Source of the DNA: an uncultured Bacteroides sp.
GTDB lineage: Bacteria > Bacteroidota > Bacteroidia > Bacteroidales > Bacteroidaceae
Reading direction: 5' to 3'
DNA: 10,715 nucleotides
Assembly: GCA_900557355.1 (NCBI GenBank)
Contig: USSR01000182.1
Span: 1-10,715 of the forward strand
Below, in pieces: positions 1 to 8,252 of this stretch. Under the pieces are notes generated by a model. The model did no database searches. It was not told where the DNA came from and saw nothing but the letters and a program-made list of their open reading frames with translations. The first letter of the stretch is position 1, and the number at the start of each line of letters is the position of its first letter. The translations under genes were made by a program, and so were the position numbers.

Positions 1-903
1 CTCAAACATGATTCCGAGGATATTGGCGGCTTGTCCTAATACCAAGTAGATCGTGATTAGAGTAATGGCACTATTCATGAATGAGAAAGAGAATGTATCG
101 GAGCTGTCTACATAATATTTGAAATAGAATACAGCAGAACCGTCACGAAGAGAATTGAACACTAATGCCATGATTCCTGCGCATAAAAGAATCCACCAGG
201 GTTTGTTTCTGCCCAGATCTTTCAGATCTTCTTTCAGTGATCCTTTTTCTTCTTTTATGGGCTGCACTCTTTCTTTTGTCCATAGAAAAGTTAATAAGAA
301 CATTCCACTAGCCATAATCGCAAATACGACTGCAGCCATCTGCCAGCCGAAAGCGATGTCAGGTATATTTTCCGTTATCTTCATTTTACTGAATATATCA
401 ACCAGTGGCTCAATGAGGAATAGTACCAGAATACTTCCTCCAAAAGCAAATGTCATGCGGTAGGAGGAGAACTCTGTGCGTACTTGTGGATTGGCGGACA
501 TTACTCCTAATAGAGATGCGTACGGAACATTGATTAATGAATATACCATCATCATAAGGGTATATGTGGCATAGGCAAATATTATTTTGGTAGTCATGTT
601 ATCTCCAAAAGATGAGAAGGTCAGTATACCACAGATGCCGAATGGTATGGCTACCCATAGTAGGTAGGGGCGAAATTTACCCCAGCGTGAGCTTGTCCGG
701 TCGCCTAATATTCCGACAAACGGATCGAGGAAAGTGTCCCAAATGCGTGTGATAAGGAACATTGTTCCTACCACTGCCGAAGGGATACCTACCACGTCTG
801 TGTAGAAGAATAGCAGATACATTGTGAATAACTTCCAAAACATGGAAGAAGCAGCATCTCCTAATCCATACCCGATTTTTTCTCTTAGTTTTATGTTTTC
901 CAT
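1..903 (-). CDS. GPH/MelB-type MFS sugar symporter (3' end cut off)
   Basis: Inner-membrane cation-coupled sugar transporter of the glycoside-pentoside-hexuronide family. The reading frame is open for 301 codons from ATG at 903 to the window edge, so the C-terminal third of a roughly 450-residue protein is missing. About eight hydrophobic helices are visible. The N-terminus has GYGLGDAASSMFW followed by YTDVVGI, and residues 54-78 carry the family signature IWDTFLDPFVG then RWGKFRP. Asp56 and Asp60 line up with the MelB cation-site aspartates Asp55 and Asp59, but the MelB Asn58 position appears to be Leu59, so the coupling ion may not be sodium. The gene starts 10 bp after the GH130 stop, clearly in the same operon. 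By context it probably brings mannosyl-glucose or mannobiose into the cytoplasm for the phosphorylase. The family assignment is firm; the substrate is inferred. Confidence 0.93.
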   Translation of the reverse strand, partial: MENIKLREKIGYGLGDAASSMFWKLFTMYLLFFYTDVVGIPSAVVGTMFLITRIWDTFLDPFVGILGDRTSSRWGKFRPYLLWVAIPFGICGILTFSSFGDNMTTKIIFAYATYTLMMMVYSLINVPYASLLGVMSANPQVRTEFSSYRMTFAFGGSILVLFLIEPLVDIFSKMKITENIPDIAFGWQMAAVVFAIMASGMFLLTFLWTKERVQPIKEEKGSLKEDLKDLGRNKPWWILLCAGIMALVFNSLRDGSAVFYFKYYVDSSDTFSFSFMNSAITLITIYLVLGQAANILGIMFE

Positions 904-913
904 GGTGATGTAT

Positions 914-2083
914 TTATTGTTTCAGGTATTGTTTATTGTGGTTTACCATAGTAATGATCCGCTTCACAGATTCTATAGAACGGAAACCGTCGGTTGGTGT
1001 GTGCAGACAATAATCTACAAGCTGGTTTACTGTTGATTCGGCTACATGAAGACGGGTGTCCGAAGACGCATAATAGATATAAATTTTTCCGTTATCATCT
1101 TCAATCCATCCATTTGAGAATAATACATTCGATACATCACCGATTCTTTCTTCTCCTATAGGGGCCATGAAATAACCTGCAGGTTCAGCTATAATTTCTG
1201 TCGGATCTTCTAAAGAAGTCATATATAAGTATAATACATAGCGTAATCCGGCTGCGCATCCTCTTACACCATGTGCTAAATGTAACCATCCTTGTGGAGT
1301 TTTAATGGGGTGTGGCCCTTCTCCATTTTTTACCTCCTTGATCGTATGATAAAACCGTTTATTGATGATTTTTTCCTCTTTTATTTCGGCATGACAGATG
1401 TCATCTATGAGTGCCCATCCGATACCTCCTCCATTGCCGGCGTCAATAAAACCATCTTGAGGGCGGGTATACAGGGCATACTTCCCATTCACAAATTCCG
1501 GATGAAGCACTACGTTACGTTGCTGGCTCGGAGATTTCAGATCCGGCAAGCGTTGCCATGTTTTCAGGTCTTTTGTTCGTGCAATACCTGCAACGGCTAC
1601 TGCGGAAGATAAATCACCGGCTGGAGCGTTTGTATCTTTGCGTTCCGCACAAAAAATGCCATAAATCCATCCATCTTCATGTGCGGTCAGGCGCATATCG
1701 TACATATTGGTATCAGGAATGTCTGTCTCCGGCATTTCTATCGGATAATCCCAAAAACGAAATCCGTCTACGGGACTATTACTTTCTGCTACTGCAAAGA
1801 ATGATTTTCGGTCTGCTCCTTCGACACGCGCCACAAGATAGTATTTATGATTGATCTTGATGGCTCCCGTATTCATTACAGCGTTGATGCCAATTCTTTC
1901 TTCCATGAATGGGTTTTGTTTTTCATCAAAATCATACTTCCAGATGAGTGGTGCATGTTCTGCTGTTAATACAGGGTGGTAGTAACGTTTATATATACCG
2001 TTGCTATTGTTACATATCTCATTTTTTCGGTTGATAAGAGCTTCATAATTTTGTGTTAGCTCTTCTAATCTATTACTTTTCAT
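914..2083 (-). CDS. GH130 phosphorylase, 4-O-beta-D-mannosyl-D-glucose phosphorylase type
   Basis: Cytoplasmic enzyme expected to phosphorolyse 4-O-beta-D-mannosyl-D-glucose to alpha-mannose-1-phosphate and D-glucose (EC 2.4.1.281), the last step of the Bacteroides mannan pathway. The 389-residue length matches the characterised B. fragilis enzyme (about 390). There is no signal peptide. Visible family landmarks are [13 protein letters not shown] (85-97), NMYDMRLT (126-133) with Asp129 as the probable general acid by analogy, LHPEF (193-197), YTRPQDGF (205-212), GEGPHPIKT (254-262) and the HGVRG segment near 271-275. The N-terminal stretch of about 35 polar residues is typical of the subfamily-1 enzymes. 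It begins 26 bp after the DUF4038 gene and ends 10 bp before the transporter gene, so enzyme and importer are co-transcribed. A mannobiose or mannooligosaccharide phosphorylase (subfamily 2) is the alternative, but length and motifs favour mannosyl-glucose. Confidence 0.9.
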   Translation of the reverse strand: MKSNRLEELTQNYEALINRKNEICNNSNGIYKRYYHPVLTAEHAPLIWKYDFDEKQNPFMEERIGINAVMNTGAIKINHKYYLVARVEGADRKSFFAVAESNSPVDGFRFWDYPIEMPETDIPDTNMYDMRLTAHEDGWIYGIFCAERKDTNAPAGDLSSAVAVAGIARTKDLKTWQRLPDLKSPSQQRNVVLHPEFVNGKYALYTRPQDGFIDAGNGGGIGWALIDDICHAEIKEEKIINKRFYHTIKEVKNGEGPHPIKTPQGWLHLAHGVRGCAAGLRYVLYLYMTSLEDPTEIIAEPAGYFMAPIGEERIGDVSNVLFSNGWIEDDNGKIYIYYASSDTRLHVAESTVNQLVDYCLHTPTDGFRSIESVKRIITMVNHNKQYLKQ

Positions 2084-2109
2084 ATTCTATAGTTATTTTT
2101 CTCGGTTAA

Positions 2110-3471
2110 TTATTCTATAATTAAAACCCAGTCATTTCCTTTTCCCTTTGTGGGAGAGGATACGGGAATGGTATCTGCTGTTGTATTTTGATAGAATGTG
2201 ATTCTTCCATTGCGAGGATTCATCCACTTTAAAGACCGTTTGGATGCCTTCATTGAAGGCAAATAAATCGTTCTCTCTCCACCTTGTGGAAAATATACTA
2301 ATAAGTAGTCTTTGTTGCCGAATGCTACGGGATAGTTTTTATTTTCTAAAGGTACATCGCCAAAGATGGTTTGTAGGTTTTTTCCTTGAGTAAAATCAAA
2401 TTTCTCCCATAATCTGCGAAAGTGAATTAAATCCCAGGCTCCTTGTTTATCCATTGATTGGTACCATGGAGTGTCGGCGTCACATTTAGGCTCACGTCCG
2501 GTATCAAACATCTGCCATATATCATTACAGCCGTATGTATATCCACAAGCTCCGCTGAACATACTTTGGTAAAGTGTATGGCGGATATCATCATCTCCAA
2601 ATCTTCCATTTTCTTTTTTGAAATTGATCGGAATATTTTCATATCTGGGTTCTCCGTCCATGCATGGCTTGTGTGGTTCCTTATTTAAATCGGGCAAAAG
2701 CAGACGTTGATAGATTGCGAAATCTTGTTGTGCGTGTCCGGATTGACACATATTGAAATCCAACCAGGAAGCATTGTGAAACCAGAACGAGGATGAGTGC
2801 TCTCCATGAGGATGATAAGTCATCAAATGGTTTTTGTCTACACTTTTAATACCAGTCGCTAATGCATTCCAAATGGCAAAGTTCTTTCCGTCTCCACTTC
2901 GATCACCTCCTATTACCCATATCAGATTGGGAGCGTTCATATAGCGTTCTCCTAACCATTTGCCGTATTTATATGCATTCTCCGGAGTAAAAATCTCTGG
3001 TCCTTTTCCCCACTGTTTGTCTACCTTATCCCCCCAGGTTGGTAGTAGAGCTATGTATAAGCCTTTGACTGCAGCCAGAGAAATAACTTTGTCTACATGG
3101 GTGAAGTAGTCAGGAGCGGGTTTGTCAATATTGCCGTCAATTAACTTGGGTCCTCCGTTAGATGAAACATTCATGTCATCTAATTCATCCAGGATTACCG
3201 TTTGTATTACGGTAAATCCTTTTTCTCTACGATTCTCCAGATATTGCTCTGTTTCTTTGTCATTTAAACGGCTAATGAGTTCCCATGCTGTATCTCCTAT
3301 GTAGAGAAAAGGAGTTCCATCGGTGTATTCCAGATAACGTCCTGAAGAATTTACCCTTAAATTTCCTTTGGATAGATTCGTGGCATTTCCTGTCCACCGG
3401 TCTTCTTGAGCAGAAATTCCAGTTAAATAAAACATAAATAAAATGTAGCAGATGGAGAACCTTTTGAACAT
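2110..3471 (-). CDS. DUF4038/GH140-like glycoside hydrolase, exported
   Basis: Predicted periplasmic TIM-barrel hydrolase of the DUF4038 (apiosidase-like) family with a C-terminal beta-sandwich of the 'putative collagen-binding' type. The frame is open further upstream to 3696, but the real start is ATG at 3471: it gives a clean signal peptide (MFKRF, hydrophobic core, cut near SAQ, residues 20-22) and sits 4 bp after the GH5 stop, whereas the longer form would overlap the GH5 gene by over 200 bp. The mature part shows GRYLEYTDGTPFLYIGDTAW (45-64), LLPTWGDKV (142-150), IWVIGGDR (184-191) and CMDGEPRYEN (270-279). Asp190 and Glu274 are the likely catalytic pair by analogy with the GH140 apiosidase BT1012. 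The C-terminal domain (about 365-453) has the usual WMNPRNG and DWVLIIE ends. The family is clear. Its linkage in this operon is unknown, because apiose is not expected in mannan. Confidence 0.85.
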   Translation of the reverse strand: MFKRFSICYILFMFYLTGISAQEDRWTGNATNLSKGNLRVNSSGRYLEYTDGTPFLYIGDTAWELISRLNDKETEQYLENRREKGFTVIQTVILDELDDMNVSSNGGPKLIDGNIDKPAPDYFTHVDKVISLAAVKGLYIALLPTWGDKVDKQWGKGPEIFTPENAYKYGKWLGERYMNAPNLIWVIGGDRSGDGKNFAIWNALATGIKSVDKNHLMTYHPHGEHSSSFWFHNASWLDFNMCQSGHAQQDFAIYQRLLLPDLNKEPHKPCMDGEPRYENIPINFKKENGRFGDDDIRHTLYQSMFSGACGYTYGCNDIWQMFDTGREPKCDADTPWYQSMDKQGAWDLIHFRRLWEKFDFTQGKNLQTIFGDVPLENKNYPVAFGNKDYLLVYFPQGGERTIYLPSMKASKRSLKWMNPRNGRITFYQNTTADTIPVSSPTKGKGNDWVLIIE

Positions 3472-3475
3472 AATT

Positions 3476-4516
3476 CTATTTTTTAAAAGTACTTGTATAT
3501 TTCTCAATGATAGGCATTTGCGGTCTGTCTTTCCCGTCTTTGGGGGTGATTGCCATGAAATAGCTATCCCACCACGGACCCGCAGCCCAATATGTACCAT
3601 TGATTCCGTTTTCTTGTAAATATCCCAAGAATAAGTCGAGGGTTTCATTCCAACGGGGATCATTGTCGGGAATTCCATATTCTCCGATAAAACCATGGAA
3701 TTTATTTTGTTTGATCCATTCTACAAATGGTTTTACCCGGTCGATACCTTTCTCCAGATAACATTCTTCCTCTTCGTATGAATATTTGTAGGTACCGGAT
3801 GCATCCTTGTCAAAATATACATGAGCTTCAAAAGCAAGGTTATTAGCCGGGTCTTTTAAATATTTGAGTGTATCACTCTGTTCAATCCAGCGCTCTGCTG
3901 ATGACCAGTCATTGCCGCCTACCATGATAAGAGTATTTGTGTCGACTTCCCGAATGGCATTGATGGACGCTTGCGCCATGTCGAACCAGCTGGTTTCCGG
4001 GGTCAGATCATGTGGCTCGTTCATTAGCCCATAACCATATATGTTTTTAAAAGTCGAGAATTCTTTAGCGATAGCTTGCCAGAAAGAAGCCAAGTCTCCG
4101 ATCGTTAATCCGTTATTTCCAATGAGGGTATGTTCGTTGTTCATGTAACGGCGACAGTAATTATGTAAGTCAAGAAGAACCACCATATCGCGTTTCTCTG
4201 CAGCTCTGACCAGTTCTTTCATTTTATTGAGGTCATGTTGGTTTAACGGTCCTTTTAAGTCAAGTTGTAGCCGTTCCCATTTGAATGGCAACCGGATAAG
4301 TTTCAGCCCTTTCTTTTGCCAATATTCGAGGTCCTGGTCTGTCGGGTAGGTATAGTCTTTATTATATTCCCCGGGAAAGGATGAACCGAAGTCAGCACAT
4401 GCCAAGTTTACTCCGTAAGGTTCACCTGTCTCTTTTACTGGAGGTTGATTACTTTTACATCCATTTAGAGTAAGAAGGCTGAGTAGTAGAAAAGCCGAAA
4501 TAAAAACTTTTTTCAT
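3476..4516 (-). CDS. GH5 endo-beta-glycanase lipoprotein (second paralogue)
   Basis: Retaining endo-glycanase of family GH5, 346 residues, with a lipoprotein signal ending in LNGC (Cys20). The residues after the Cys (KSNQPP) lack the acidic cluster that sends Bacteroides lipoproteins to the cell surface, so a periplasm-facing position is likely. The barrel begins at YGVNLACADFG (34-44). Further landmarks are RLPFKWERLQ (75-84), LDLHNY (115-120), GLMNEPHD (163-170) with acid/base Glu167, HVYFD (232-236), and FIGEYGIPD (276-284) with nucleophile Glu279. The layout resembles bacterial GH5_5-type endoglucanases (GxNLxxxxFG, MNEPHD, GTYWAAGPWW) rather than the GH5_7 or GH5_8 mannanases, but I cannot assign the subfamily with certainty. 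It follows the GH2 gene by 10 bp and is about half identical by eye to the GH5 encoded upstream. It may trim imported gluco- or glucomanno-oligosaccharides. Confidence 0.88.
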   Translation of the reverse strand: MKKVFISAFLLLSLLTLNGCKSNQPPVKETGEPYGVNLACADFGSSFPGEYNKDYTYPTDQDLEYWQKKGLKLIRLPFKWERLQLDLKGPLNQHDLNKMKELVRAAEKRDMVVLLDLHNYCRRYMNNEHTLIGNNGLTIGDLASFWQAIAKEFSTFKNIYGYGLMNEPHDLTPETSWFDMAQASINAIREVDTNTLIMVGGNDWSSAERWIEQSDTLKYLKDPANNLAFEAHVYFDKDASGTYKYSYEEEECYLEKGIDRVKPFVEWIKQNKFHGFIGEYGIPDNDPRWNETLDLFLGYLQENGINGTYWAAGPWWDSYFMAITPKDGKDRPQMPIIEKYTSTFKK

Positions 4517-4526
4517 AATGTTCTGT

Positions 4527-7097
4527 TTAATAGGGTGATTGAAGGTTCCAGCCTTTTACAATAACTGGAGATTCCAAATTTATTTTTAATATTTTTGATT
4601 CCTGTGGATTAAGCCATATATAGTTCTCTGAAACGATAAGTTGATCCATCTTTTCTGGTGCTTCTATGTGCACTCCGATAGCGGGGTACTTTCCTGTATT
4701 TGTTAAAGTCACTATATTACCTGTGCGTTCCATTTTTATTTCTGTCTGGGGCATTGATAAGATGGAGCCCGGACGTACTTCGTAATTGGTAAAGTAATAA
4801 TTCCGATACATATTCTTGTTGTCTTTGATTATGTCCAAGACAAAGAATAACATGGTCGATTTGGTTTGTTCTCTATTCAGACTTATTTCTCCTAATTTTT
4901 TGACAACATTCTCATCGCCAGTGCCGTTAAAAGTATGGGTGGCAACAGTGTCTAGTAGTGCATTGTATATAGACACTTTGACCTGATAAGGCTCTTTCTC
5001 CAATATTTGGCAATCGTCGAGTAGATAGACAGGAAGACTGACTTCTTGACTGGAAAGATTGCTGCGGTCAAATAGCATGACTGCCGCTAGCGGAGCAAAA
5101 GACTTTTGCACAAAATAGTGGACAGGTTTGATGATACCATAATAATCTACACATGACCATGATACGCCGGGATAGTTATCGTTCATCTTATAATAAAGTG
5201 CTCCGGTAGTATGAGGCCATAATGTGCGTGCCCGTTCTAATGTATGGCGCACTCCTACTACTTGTGCTAACTGTGATCCGAGTATGAAAGAAGCCAGCGA
5301 ATCCTTCGACATAAAATAACCGGAATATTGAACGAGCTTTTCCATTTCTCTCATTGTTCCGAAGATAGGAGTGTGGTGTGTGAAATTACCGCTCCTTTGG
5401 GGAGGCCACACTTCTTTTTCCTCATCCAAATATCTACGCACTGTCTCGATGTGAGGTAATGATGCTATCCCAAATTCTCCCCAAAAAGGAGCGGTCATAT
5501 TTAAGTTATGATTAAGATGGGCATCGTCCCACCAGCAGTTGTAATTGTGCTGACTACCTCCCCAGGCCTCCCCGCGATGGAAGGGACGTGTTCCGTCAAG
5601 TTCAATGCTTAGTCGTCCCATCATATCAATTGCAGGTCCGAATGGTTTATCCGATTCATTTCCTGCTCCCCACATGATAAGAGAAGGGTGATTTCTTAAT
5701 CGTTTGGTATTTCTTTCCACTGTTTCTTGCAGCATAGCGTACGGTTGCGTGTTATGGCTATTCCAGGCCGTTGGCCATTCTTGCATGACTAAAATACCAT
5801 ATTTGTCGCATAATTCGTAAAAATCATCAGTTTCGGGCATTCCCCCTCCCCAAGCTCTTAGCATTTGTATGTGCTGGCTTTGGGCTATTTGGAGTAAATG
5901 TTCATATTTATTTCTTGAGAAGTCCATTAATGCATCCATAGTGCACCAGCCTGTTCCTTTTATAAACATCGGCTTGTCATTGATGACAAATGTCCAGTTA
6001 TAATAATCTTCTTTAGCACCATCAATTAATGGTCTCATCTCAATAGTCCGTATACCGAACGACGTTTTTGCATGGGCGGTCTTTCCTTTTTGTGGAATGA
6101 AGAATAGATTGAGGTCGTATAGTGCTTGTTCTCCTCTGTCATTGGGCCACCAAAGATGCGGATCTTTGATTTGAAGGTCTAAAGATAGAGTTTCCTGTTT
6201 CTTCTGACTATTTATGTCGAAATGATAATATTGTTTTACTCCTTTAAAGTTTTTAGGAGATACTTCTGCATATAATACTCCTTTTAATGGAGATGATTCT
6301 TTATGCAAATCGAGAGTTAAGCGCATTTGACCATCGAGCGAACGAGTGGCGATGAATGGCGATTCTATTTCTACTGCGGCTTGTTCTTTTAATTGAACGC
6401 TACGCCAGATTCCTAATGATGGGATTTGTGCATAATGCCATCCATAAACGCAATTGAATACAACAGTATATTTCCAACTTTCATTTGCGTTGGGAGGCCA
6501 GTTTCCCAGAAACATTTGGGGAATGGCTTCTAGTTTTACTATGAGAGTATTTTTATTCTTTAAATATTTACCTATTGAAAAATCGGGGCCTCCGAACATA
6601 CCTTCGTGTGTTCCCAAAAGTTTTCCATTGAGCCATATTGTACATTTGTTAGCGATTCCGCCAAAAGATAATATACAGTGCGATGAGGGGGAGTCTAGTT
6701 CGAACTCCCGCTTCATCCACCATGTTTTGTAAGATTGTTTTTCTGCAATAGAGTCATTCTGTCCGATGTATGGATCAGGTATGATTTCATTTTCTACTAA
6801 TGCGGTGTGAATACTACCAGGCACACGGGCGGGTATTTGATCTGTCCAGATGGTATGTAAACGTTCTTTTTCACTTCCTCCTTCTGCCAGTTGCCAAGTT
6901 CCGTCCAAAGAGATTTTCGCAGGAGTATCCCTGACAAGAGGAATATTTCCTGCTTCAGTCATCTGTATACCTTTTACTTCTATTGGAGATAGCTTTGCTG
7001 CAAAGCTTTCCCTGTCTATCTCATCCATTGATTTTTGTGCAATAATCATTGGAGTAGATAGCAGTAAAGTGATAATGGTGATGATTCGAGTTCTCAT
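4527..7097 (-). CDS. GH2 family glycosidase, beta-mannosidase-like
   Basis: Exo-acting retaining glycosidase, most likely releasing beta-mannose from the non-reducing end of oligosaccharides in the periplasm (EC 3.2.1.25). It has 856 residues with a cleavable signal peptide (cut near IIA/QKS, residue 20). The N-terminal jelly-roll spans about 60-240 (LDGTWQL, WWMKREF, GMFGGPDF), followed by an Ig-like domain ending at SFGIRTIEM (346-354), the TIM barrel at about 360-670, and C-terminal beta domains. Mannosidase-like traits are LWWPNDRGEQALYDL (315-329) and LRAWGGGMPETDDFYELCD (413-431). The predicted acid/base is Glu481 in WGAGNES and the nucleophile is Glu541 in FWGEFG. The barrel has EWPTAW where many beta-mannosidases have a DFPFAC-like sequence, and the two glutamates are only 60 residues apart, so the enzyme belongs to a divergent subgroup. 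Other exo-beta activities (for example glucosaminidase-like) cannot be excluded. It lies between the two GH5 genes, 18 bp after the first. Confidence 0.88.
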   Translation of the reverse strand: MRTRIITIITLLLSTPMIIAQKSMDEIDRESFAAKLSPIEVKGIQMTEAGNIPLVRDTPAKISLDGTWQLAEGGSEKERLHTIWTDQIPARVPGSIHTALVENEIIPDPYIGQNDSIAEKQSYKTWWMKREFELDSPSSHCILSFGGIANKCTIWLNGKLLGTHEGMFGGPDFSIGKYLKNKNTLIVKLEAIPQMFLGNWPPNANESWKYTVVFNCVYGWHYAQIPSLGIWRSVQLKEQAAVEIESPFIATRSLDGQMRLTLDLHKESSPLKGVLYAEVSPKNFKGVKQYYHFDINSQKKQETLSLDLQIKDPHLWWPNDRGEQALYDLNLFFIPQKGKTAHAKTSFGIRTIEMRPLIDGAKEDYYNWTFVINDKPMFIKGTGWCTMDALMDFSRNKYEHLLQIAQSQHIQMLRAWGGGMPETDDFYELCDKYGILVMQEWPTAWNSHNTQPYAMLQETVERNTKRLRNHPSLIMWGAGNESDKPFGPAIDMMGRLSIELDGTRPFHRGEAWGGSQHNYNCWWDDAHLNHNLNMTAPFWGEFGIASLPHIETVRRYLDEEKEVWPPQRSGNFTHHTPIFGTMREMEKLVQYSGYFMSKDSLASFILGSQLAQVVGVRHTLERARTLWPHTTGALYYKMNDNYPGVSWSCVDYYGIIKPVHYFVQKSFAPLAAVMLFDRSNLSSQEVSLPVYLLDDCQILEKEPYQVKVSIYNALLDTVATHTFNGTGDENVVKKLGEISLNREQTKSTMLFFVLDIIKDNKNMYRNYYFTNYEVRPGSILSMPQTEIKMERTGNIVTLTNTGKYPAIGVHIEAPEKMDQLIVSENYIWLNPQESKILKINLESPVIVKGWNLQSPY

Positions 7098-7115
7098 GGA
7101 CAGTATTTATTCTGA

Positions 7116-8201
7116 TTATTGTTGTGTACTTTTATATTTCAGGAGCGTGCTTAATTGCGGACGATCCTGTGTGTAATTATTGGTCGGTTGGACAGATAAG
7201 GGATAGTCACCCCATCGTGGACCGGCAGACCAATAAGTTCCGTTTATTCCATTTTCTTGTAGATATTTAAGTGCTGCATCAAGAATATCCAGCCAACGAC
7301 CGTCAGTATCAGGTATTCCATATTCACCGACGAATCCACGTTTATTATTCTCTTTCAGCCAGTCAACAAAAGGTTTCAAACGAGCCACCCCTGTTTGAAC
7401 GGTTGCACCATCTTCATCATATCCTTTATTATAGTTTCCGGAAGAATCCGAATCGAAATATATATGTGCCTGGAATATCAGGTTATTACTTGGATCTGTA
7501 AGAGTTTTCAGATTGTCACTGCATTCTTTCCATCGTCTGGCAGAACTGAATTCGTCTCCGCTAACTATGATGGTTGTTTTAGTATCTATAGTGCGGATGG
7601 CATTAATGCAAGCTTGGGCTATGTTAACCCACGGTGTCGATGCCAGCATTTCGTAGGGTTCATTCATAATGTCGTAACCCCAGATATTTTTATAGTCTTT
7701 AAACTCCTTTGCCAGTTTTTTCCATACGTCACAGAAATTGTCAACAGTGCATCGTGCATTACCAATGATTGCATATTGATTATTTTGTGAACTTTGCCCG
7801 TCGCAATATACACAATATCTTCCAAAGTTATGCATATCCAATAGTATCTGTATGTTTCTATCTTCGGCAGCTTTGACGAATTTCTTCATTTTTGCCAGTT
7901 CTGTTGCATTTAATTCTCCATTCATTGTGGGTTGTATGCGTTCCCAACGAAATGGAAAACGTACCAGATAAAGACCTTTGGCTTTAAAGTAATCCAAGTC
8001 TTTTTCTGTGGGATAACCATAGTGAGTACCATCTACCCCCGGATATACATTCCCAAATTCAGCTCCTGACAGGTTAACTCCGAAATAAGCTGTTTGTTTG
8101 GTTGGTTGAGGTTCATCACCATTTTCTTCTTCGTCTGATTTGGAACAAGATGAAAATAGAAGTGCTATAATCGTTAATAATGAAAATAAGTCTTTTAGCA
8201 T
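7116..8201 (-). CDS. GH5 endo-beta-glycanase lipoprotein, predicted surface enzyme
   Basis: Family GH5 endo-glycanase of 361 residues and the first enzyme after the binding proteins. The lipoprotein signal ends in FSSC (Cys19) and is followed by SKSDEEENGDE, a strong match to the acidic surface-export signal of Bacteroides lipoproteins, so it probably makes the first cuts in the polysaccharide outside the cell. Barrel landmarks are FGVNLSGAEFG (40-50), RFPFRWERIQ (81-90), LDMHNFGRY (121-129), DIMNEPYE (177-184) with acid/base Glu181, and GFVGEYGIPD (289-298) with nucleophile Glu293. Overall it resembles bacterial GH5_5-type endoglucanases; the subfamily is not certain. Compared with the paralogue at 3476-4516 it has Tyr in place of His after the NEP motif and an insertion of roughly 13 residues near 130-146 with Cys130 and Cys133; Cys151 and Cys157 lie close by. 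It is separated from the upstream gene by a 59-bp gap holding a hairpin. Confidence 0.9.
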   Translation of the reverse strand: MLKDLFSLLTIIALLFSSCSKSDEEENGDEPQPTKQTAYFGVNLSGAEFGNVYPGVDGTHYGYPTEKDLDYFKAKGLYLVRFPFRWERIQPTMNGELNATELAKMKKFVKAAEDRNIQILLDMHNFGRYCVYCDGQSSQNNQYAIIGNARCTVDNFCDVWKKLAKEFKDYKNIWGYDIMNEPYEMLASTPWVNIAQACINAIRTIDTKTTIIVSGDEFSSARRWKECSDNLKTLTDPSNNLIFQAHIYFDSDSSGNYNKGYDEDGATVQTGVARLKPFVDWLKENNKRGFVGEYGIPDTDGRWLDILDAALKYLQENGINGTYWSAGPRWGDYPLSVQPTNNYTQDRPQLSTLLKYKSTQQ

Positions 8202-8224
8202 AAATCGAATTGTTTTTGTTTATG

Positions 8225-8252
8225 AGGGAACGCTTTAGTACGAGCGTTCCCT
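8225..8252 (-). promoter_or_regulatory. Intercistronic hairpin between binding-protein and enzyme genes
   Basis: A perfect 10-bp inverted repeat (AGGGAACGCT and AGCGTTCCCT) with an 8-base loop lies in the 59-bp gap between the surface glycan-binding gene and the first GH5 gene. Read in the direction of the operon, an A-rich stretch precedes it and an A-rich, not T-rich, stretch follows. It therefore does not look like a strong intrinsic terminator for the operon. More likely it is an RNA stem that protects the 3' end of the upstream message or slightly lowers readthrough into the enzyme genes. On the opposite strand the stem is followed by TTTTTATTTTT and would be a good terminator for antisense transcription, although no plus-strand gene is present. 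The structure is seen directly; its role is inferred. Confidence 0.6.

Noticed and set aside
155..463. Plus-strand open frames across the window (for example here, 1292-1612 and 7395-7790)
   Set aside because: They lie antisense to well-supported genes, show no recognisable motifs, and have compositions expected of shadow frames.
2427..2642. Minus-strand 71-codon frame inside the DUF4038 gene
   Set aside because: It is an alternate frame within a conserved domain and has no independent support as a gene.
3472..3696. Upstream extension of the DUF4038 reading frame by 75 codons
   Set aside because: It overlaps the end of the GH5 gene in another frame, has no signal-like or domain-like sequence, and would bury the clear signal peptide that begins at 3471.
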